Below are positions 57,674 to 64,000 of a DNA stretch of 64,000 nt, in pieces. The notes beneath the pieces were generated by a model. It did not search any database and was not told where the DNA came from. It saw nothing but the letters and a program-made list of their open reading frames with translations. Source of the stretch: Protula sp. h YS-2021 (taxonomy: Eukaryota > Annelida > Polychaeta > Sabellida > Serpulidae); the NCBI GenBank assembly GCA_949752745.1, contig OX457027.1, positions 19,052,603 to 19,116,602 of the forward strand. The letters run 5' to 3'. The first letter of the stretch is position 1. Each line of letters begins with the position of its first letter. Position numbers and translations under genes: made by a program.

Positions 57674-57983
57674 CTGAAGTATAAATAAATTATTACAAAA
57701 ATATTAGCAAAAGTGTTTCTGAACCATTTTGTAAACACTGTTTTGTAGATATACTAAACAAAATAGTACTTTTTTCTTTGGTGATACATCTTTCTAATGT
57801 AAGAATGAAATGTGAAGTAATTAAACTCTATGAAACACCAAGCCAATGCTTGAAATTTTTGGGAATGGTATGCCCTACGATGTTATATCATGGCAGTTAA
57901 GGATTTTATTCGTAAGAAAATTGGTGCTTTAACAACAAAGAGTTTCTAGTTTTTCACTGAAACATTCAGTCATAAAAGTTCCA

Positions 57984-57984
<1 letters not shown>

Positions 57985-58034
<50 letters not shown>

Positions 58035-58045
58035 CACACACACAC

Positions 58046-58139
<94 letters not shown>
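57985..58139. repeat. (CA)n(AT)n(GA)n compound microsatellite
   Basis: CA runs from 57985 to about 58046, AT from 58048 to 58120 and GA to 58139. An imperfect 'gtatagtata' stretch follows. Confidence 0.97.
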
Positions 58140-58209
58140 TATAGCATAGTATAATATAGTATAGTATAGTATATATTTTGACAGCATCAAAAATAGCCCT
58201 TACACTCAC

Positions 58210-58276
58210 TGAATATCTTCCTTAGAAATGACCTTTGTGGAAAACTTTCCGATTCCTGTATTAATACCATACACAA
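58210..58276 (-). CDS. HAL: HAL exon: 'VYGINTGIGKFSTKVIS'
   Basis: The tyrosine of 'VYGINTG' corresponds to Tyr53 of HutH, the general base in the MIO enzyme mechanism. The donor is CA|GTGAGT. 67 bases. Confidence 0.97.
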
Positions 58277-58769
58277 CTGTAAAAAGAGAATTGTAGTACA
58301 AACAAGAGTGATCACATATAAAATCAGTTGACAGATAGAACTGATTGAATTTATGTTCTTGTGCTTTATTTTTAATAAACACCACAATGAATATTAAAAA
58401 TATTGACTCTAAAATGTGCAACAAAAGCGTTTAACAACCCGACATACTTGTACTGTGAAGTTTACCTGGTTGTTGATTGCAAAACTTGATAAACTTGAAA
58501 AATCGTAGCAGTATTGTTGGTGCAAACATTCAGATTGATATGTTTTGCATTTGACGGTTAACTTAGCTGGTCTGGTAATCTCGAGGTTACCGGTTAGAAA
58601 CTAGACAGGTATAAAAAGTAAGGATTTTACTTTCGTTCCAGCTGTCTTTGCTGGGCATATTCAAAATTTCAGCTCACTTTTTTTAACTCAATTATTCGAA
58701 ATTATTGCCCATTGAGTCTTTCTATAAAATCAGTGGCTAAAGTCCTCTAAATCAACAAGGTATAACCAC

Positions 58770-58842
58770 CTCTATTTTCGGCGATGATTTCTTCAAGCAT
58801 TCGTCGGGACTTCTGCACTTCAGCAATGGTTTCATTGGATAT
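58770..58842 (-). CDS. HAL: HAL exon: 'ISNETIAEVQKSRRMLEEII'
   Basis: The exon aligns with 'LTPTAEKRVQKSREVIDSIIKEKTVVYGINTG'. The acceptor is TTGGTAG, which ends the GC-donor intron, and the donor is AGAG|GTGGTT. Confidence 0.95.
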
Positions 58843-59282
58843 CTACCAAAATACACCAAAGAAATATAAAATTACAGAAATTGAAGGTGAACGAACACTT
58901 CTAATTAGTAAACGAACTTTACAGTAGAAGCAATTGTTTTTTTCTCTTGTTACGAAATGTCGTTCTTGTTGCTAAACACCAACATATTAAGCCTTCCCCC
59001 AATTATGTGGGTTTGTTGTAAAATATACCAATTAAGGAAATATTTATGTTGTTATACATAGCAACTATTATAATTTTTGTAACTTCATTTTGTTTATTAT
59101 CCACGCATATCATGTGTTCAACAGCAACTTACATTGATTTATTCATTGATAAATTAGGGATCCCATTACTTTTATTATTTCAAGATATTGCTCCGCTATA
59201 AGGGTGTGTGTTCAAGAGATAAAACAAACAACACTGCTCATTTATCAACACTAACACAGAAAAGATATGATTAAATCCTTGC

Positions 59283-59357
59283 CTTAATTTTCACCACTCC
59301 TTTGCCAAGTTTCATTAAGTCACCACAAGACAAGCTGGAACCATCCATTGTTATATA
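59283..59357 (-). CDS. HAL: HAL exon: 'YITMDGSSLSCGDLMKLGKG'
   Basis: This 25-codon exon aligns with 'YIELDG..LTTEDLVNLGKG.YKIK'. Its 3' end is AAG followed by GCAAGG, a GC rather than GT donor; no GT gives a consistent frame. Confidence 0.95.
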
Positions 59358-60161
59358 CTGCAGTATGAAAAATGAAACCACACTCAATTTTCTGTTATTT
59401 GCTGAAAATATGGCATTTTGGTAACTTGATGGACTTTTAGAAAAAGATTAAACTGTATGCAATATTGGTCTTGTTCTATGACATGATAATGAAGCACAAT
59501 ACAACTTAAAACAATTTCAACACCGTTTCACTTGAAGAACAGTTCCTTTATTGGTGTTTTGAACCTTCCATGGTAAAGTTATGATGGACAACAACAATTG
59601 GCACTATGCGGATATGATTCATTTCGATTTGTTACTCGCTTCCAATCCTTCCAATTCATGTTGAAATAAAATGCAAGAAATTAATATCCAAACCTTACAA
59701 AGAGGCAGGACACAGATAGATAGATGTATGGAGTTATAAATAGATAGACAGACAGATATATAGATAGTGAACCAGCAGCAATTTAAGTTCTTTTAGCATA
59801 CCTCGGTTGATGCTTGCAATTTGCTCAAACTTTTAATATTAAGGATTTGAAAATGCATTTAAGAAACAGTAATGACTTTTTTCTATGTTACACTTTGCTT
59901 CCAATTATTCGTGTATTTTAGGTTTGAGACAATTTGGACTGTTCATGACTTTTATATTTTAGTAATTTACCCAGGAATAAAGAACATTTAAAACTACAAT
60001 TCAGTTCAATTGAAAATTGCTACTTGCATTTACTAATTTATTCTGTATAGAGTTCGCTGTTCCCTTCAGCCCTGACCCATTTGTGCTTAGTCTAATCAAC
60101 ATATATTCTTTGATTTCAATCTAATTTCGACAATGATATATGTGAAACAGTAAGGATACAC

Positions 60162-60226
60162 TTGCGTGCTGAAGTGAGCCGCCTCGTTTGACACGGCAAC
60201 ATCATTTGATATGTCACTGGGCAAAA
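60162..60226 (-). CDS. HAL: HAL exon: linker before the catalytic domain
   Basis: The exon reads 'LPSDISNDVAVSNEAAHFST' then Q. This is a low-conservation region, so support is mainly the correct phases (1 in, 0 out), a good acceptor (GATGCAG) and position. The donor is CAA|GTGTAT. Confidence 0.78.
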
Positions 60227-60913
60227 CTGCATCAGATTAAGAGCAAAGTTTAATTAATGCACGCATACATTGCCAATTAAGTTATCTGTTATTGCAATAG
60301 TTCATTGTATAATGATGACAGCCTTTCTCAACTTGATTTATATGTTTTCAGTTCAAAACCGCCCACAATTTTTTTTTCGTCTTTCCGCAAAGGATATCTT
60401 TAAAAAGCACACAAACTTGCACATTAACTTTGTTTTGAACTTAGAATTTGGTCTTTTCGAAAAGAAGTGATTTCTTTTTTAGGAACCGCAAATGATTGAT
60501 GATGCATAAAATAAGTAACGAAGCATTGACAGTATTTTCTTGCAATGAGAATGTGATGGAATGTGAAAAAACCTATGTTGTAACAGCTCATAACATCTTT
60601 AGAACTGATCAAAACTCAATTTATGTTGTGGACACCACTACATAAAAGTCACACAAAGGCAAAAAATCTCTATCAGCTCTGATTTTTTAATGCATTTAAA
60701 CGTGAATAGTATTTAAGAAATTGCTCCATTTACCAAACTGCAATTGCGGATTGTGTTATCAAATCAAAGTTTCGCAGCAACCCCAAAAGCAATTTGTTCC
60801 TCTTTTAGAAGTTTTTTTCCTATTTTGAAGCGATATGTTGTCCTTGCTCTATTCAAGCCACTAAGATATTACATTATTGTATTATCACGCGAGCGTAGGC
60901 ATATTTTAATTAC

Positions 60914-61056
60914 CTACAGCAACGAAATCATTATCATCTAACACTGTTTTGATCTGGTCCTCTTCGTCGAGCAGCGCTCCATCCCTCATCTTACGTATTT
61001 CAAGTACTGTTCCCTTCCTGTCCAGTAGAACGCTTTCGGGCTTTGCCTTGGTGTAT
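60914..61056 (-). CDS. HAL: HAL exon: N-terminal domain, most upstream exon seen
   Basis: The exon reads 'YTKAKPESVLLDRKGTVLEI', then 'RKMRDGALLDEEDQIKTVLD' and 'DNDFVAV'. It matches the HAL-specific N-terminal region with 'GALLD..D.I...LDDNDFV.V'. The acceptor is weak (AACGAAG). The exon with the start codon would end in phase 2 and was not found in the window. Confidence 0.9.
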
Positions 61057-61796
61057 CTTCGTTATTTAATAGAAATAAACAAATATAACCCTAACATTAC
61101 CGCAATAGAAACAAGCCTTTCACTTTGAAAAGGTTTTGATCAAATTTTCTTTTACAAAATGAAAAGAAAATGTACTTTAATATAAAAGTACAAAAAATAA
61201 AAAATAAAAAGTAAAAAATATAGGTATAGGTAAGATGTACCCATATAAACACTAGCATATTTTTATTAAAGATCGTACCATTCAAACGATATAAAATGAA
61301 AAATTGTTGAATTTGTGGGGCAATTGAGATTTTCAGAAACATTCAAAGGTATTTTTTAAATTTTGCCTGAACGATAACTTAAGAACTTATCGAGCAAAAT
61401 CGTGTCGTGTAGAATCTATGCAAAACTAGTTCTATTTTTATTTCTCTGGGCAGATTTACTGGAATGTGTAATGTGTGAATAGAGATGGTTACCACAGGAT
61501 TATCTTGGGAATAATGTACAGTTAAGAAGATTTCATATCTGCACAACTTTATAAACAATTTCAGTTTACTAAACAAACGTTCATTTTGTCAGAAGTTACG
61601 GTGATTCTTGATAAAATAAACAAAGGTTTTTTAACACTTTGCTTTTATTTCAAGAATAAGTTGCTAATACAGTAGTATACATTGTATAGCAAGCCGCAAA
61701 AGTGTCTCTTTTTGCTGCAAAGTATTTCACAAGAGTTTCATGGACTTTTTCTATGTACTACTCGATTAACATAAGGCAAATTTCAAACATTTGTCT
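61057..61796. other. Probably first HAL intron, no gene seen
   Basis: This is AT-rich sequence between the most upstream HAL exon and the 3' end of a LINE. I searched the minus strand for the HAL start exon and found nothing. Confidence 0.5.
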
Positions 61797-64000
61797 TTTC
61801 TTTTTTTTCTTTCTTTTAAATGACGCAGTCTAAAGTTTCTAAATTCTTTTCGTTTCTGTGCACCTTATGATACAACATCTTTTCAATTGTTACTGCATTC
61901 TTGAAATATTTTAAGAAACGGTAGAAATGAACCTCTTTATTGGCGTTATTACATTTATGAATGTACAACTTGGCTTGAAGGAGAACATAATCAAGAATGA
62001 ACCTTACAGCTTCTATTGTTTCCTTGTGTAGCAACCCTACTATTTTTATTCTAGTATTTAAGACAATCTGAGGAGAGTTCTCCAAAAAGTTTTATTCAAC
62101 CATTTTTCGAGGATTGCCCAAAAAAGGTTTAAACTAAAACGTGTCGCAAAAGTGTGAAATAAATTTCGTGTTTTATTACATTATCTGCACATCTGTGATA
62201 CAGACGCGTCAAATTTAGCAAAAATGTAATCAGAAGCATATTTTTTGTGTATAATTCTGTATAAAACATGCTATTTTTTGGTGTTTCTTGTTAGGTACTT
62301 GGTGTTTAAAAGTATTTCTTTCCATTCCAGCTCTTGGAGATTTATACCTGACTGTTGAAATCGTCATATACAACTAGGTTCAACTTGCTTTTGTTTTATA
62401 AAATAATAGTAGAGCGCTTTCGAGTTACACTTAGTTACATTAACACTTAAAGTATCAGTCATCAATTCATTCCTTGGAGCAATATTTTGCCAAATCTCAT
62501 GTATATCCTTTTTATGCTGTGATATTATAGATTTCCATTCGCCAGGAATAGCATTAATAAGGCCCATAATTGTTATAATATTTAGTTCAAGTTTATACTG
62601 GTATTTAATTTCAAACGGATTCATAAAGGTACCCTGTTCTGTTATTAGATTACCTACATAGGAGATTTTTTCTTCCATTTCAATGTAAAAACAGACTTAT
62701 TCTGTATTAAGATATATTGATTGTGCAAAAGGCACTGTTTCAATATACTGTGAACATTCAATGGAGGGTTTTTCAGCAAATACCATCTCTATAATATTTC
62801 TCTATAAAAGGCTGGTATGTCTTTCGATAGTTTATCTACATTAAGGGATAAATTGAGAATCTTCAGCAAGTTAAGTTTGAGCAAATATATTTTTAAAAAA
62901 TTGACACTAAGACAATTTTCATGCTCAATTAATCTTTTCACCCAGGTTAACTTTTGGGTGTTCAAGAATGATATAAAGTCCAAGCTACGGAGGCTGCCAT
63001 CTTTTTAATCTTGAATTAATACATTGGCATGTATGCCAGGTGGTTTTTTTATCCCATAAAAAGTTATTAAGTTCATTAATTACTTCCGCGATGAACCAAT
63101 CTGGGGTTTTCATTGCATTCATTACATACAATAACTTCGGCAGCGAAAGGTTTTTTTTTATTATTGTGATTTTTCCTTAAAGTGAGAGATAATATTTCGA
63201 TAATATTTCGACCAAGAACGAGTTTTTCATTTCTTTTAGTTTATCTCTTAGGTTAACCTCAGTTGTTTTAGCCATATCATTAAAATATCTAATACCCAGC
63301 GAGATCACATCCCCTTCAGATCACTTGATTTTGAAGGGTTTTTTCCAGGTACTTAATTCTTTGTTTGCCAACTTGTAAGATTTCAGTCTTATCCATATTC
63401 ACCTTCAAGCCTGATGTGAAATAAAACAGCACGAACCAATTTAAAGCATTTTGGATTGAGAGCACATCAGCCAATAGTAACGAGTAATGCTGAGAGGGAA
63501 TCACCCTGTCTGAAACCATTTAAAATTTTGAACGCCCTACTTATGGTCCCATTATTGATTATACAACTTTCTATGTCAGTGTAAAATATCTTCATCCAGT
63601 ATCTAGTAATGGGGCCGAAATTATAATATTCTAAACAATTGTCTACAAATTTGCAATCTAATTGATCAAAAGCCTTTTAAAAATCAATGAATAAGAGGAA
63701 CCTCCCTTTTTGTTCTCTATTCAAATGGTCTATGCAATCTATTAGTGTTCTTATATTTAGTCCTATTTATCTATTTTTGATAAAGCCGTTTTGTTCAGGT
63801 CCGATAATTTTTGGGAGAACTTTTGGAAATCTATGCGCTAAAGTTTGATTTAAAATCTTCATGTCCACATTTAATAGGCTTAGGGCGCCAGTTTTTAAAT
63901 GTGTCAAATCTTTATTCTTTTTTTTGGGATTAAGCGTATAATTCCTCTTTTTTGTTCAAAATTCAGACGGCCCTGTACGAAGTTGTATCTGTAAGATTGT
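61797..64000 (-). mobile_element. Tx1/L1-like LINE, ORF2 remnant, continues past the window end
   Basis: On the minus strand, reverse transcriptase motifs appear in order: 'RGIIRLIPKKNKDLTHLK', 'NWRPLSLLNVDMKILNQTLA', 'GPEQNGFIKNR', 'FLLFIDF' then stop and 'KAFDQLDCKFVD', and 'FRQGDSLSALL'. After it come 'SGLKVNMDKTEILQVG' near 63400 and C-terminal parts near 62364-62678 and 61816-62085 ('VLLQAKLYIHKCNNANKEV'). Several in-frame stops and frameshifts are present, so it is dead. It ends in an A-rich tail at about 61797-61825, as L1-type LINEs do. Same orientation as HAL. Confidence 0.9.

Overview
The window is AT-rich animal nuclear DNA: short exons with GT-AG introns, dense tandem repeats, LINE, hAT and MULE-like transposons, and (AT)n microsatellites. 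Fitting exons by phase and protein similarity gives two large conserved genes on the minus strand and one small two-exon gene on the plus strand. Dispersed elements with internal tandem units of about 130-170 bp resemble the pearl elements of bivalves, and the small gene belongs to a methyltransferase-like family that I associate with marine invertebrates. A lophotrochozoan, possibly a mollusc, is my best guess, but it is inference only.

Layout. Positions 950-25562 (minus) hold ten consecutive exons of a voltage-gated calcium channel alpha2/delta subunit (CACNA2D): the N-terminal region, the VWA_N domain and the VWA domain with its MIDAS. Both gene ends lie outside what I can see. Its introns carry several minisatellites, a MITE, a 1.9 kb foldback element and a pearl-like element. 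Two minisatellites start exactly at the 5' splice site of an exon and repeat that splice site in every unit. Positions 25563-40111 are an accessory region: a hAT element nested in a hAT element, a LINE fragment, an apparently intact FLYWCH/MULE transposon that has split a coding-like exon and whose right end is rearranged, another hAT element, and a small MULE-like element that splits a second open reading frame. Positions 40112-42873 (plus) encode a predicted type II membrane protein with a degenerate class I methyltransferase-like domain. Positions 47272-61056 (minus) hold 19 exons of histidine ammonia-lyase (HAL), from the N-terminal domain to the stop codon, with the MIO triad and known active-site residues present; only the first roughly 40 codons are missing. 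A CR1-like LINE sits in one HAL intron, and a Tx1/L1-like LINE fills 61797-64000, probably inside the first HAL intron.

The three genes have no evident functional link. CACNA2D is a channel-trafficking subunit, HAL starts histidine breakdown, and the methyltransferase-like protein has no known substrate. The most interesting material is structural: splice-donor minisatellites in CACNA2D, and two MULE-family insertions whose target-site duplications let the interrupted reading frames be recognised across the insertions.
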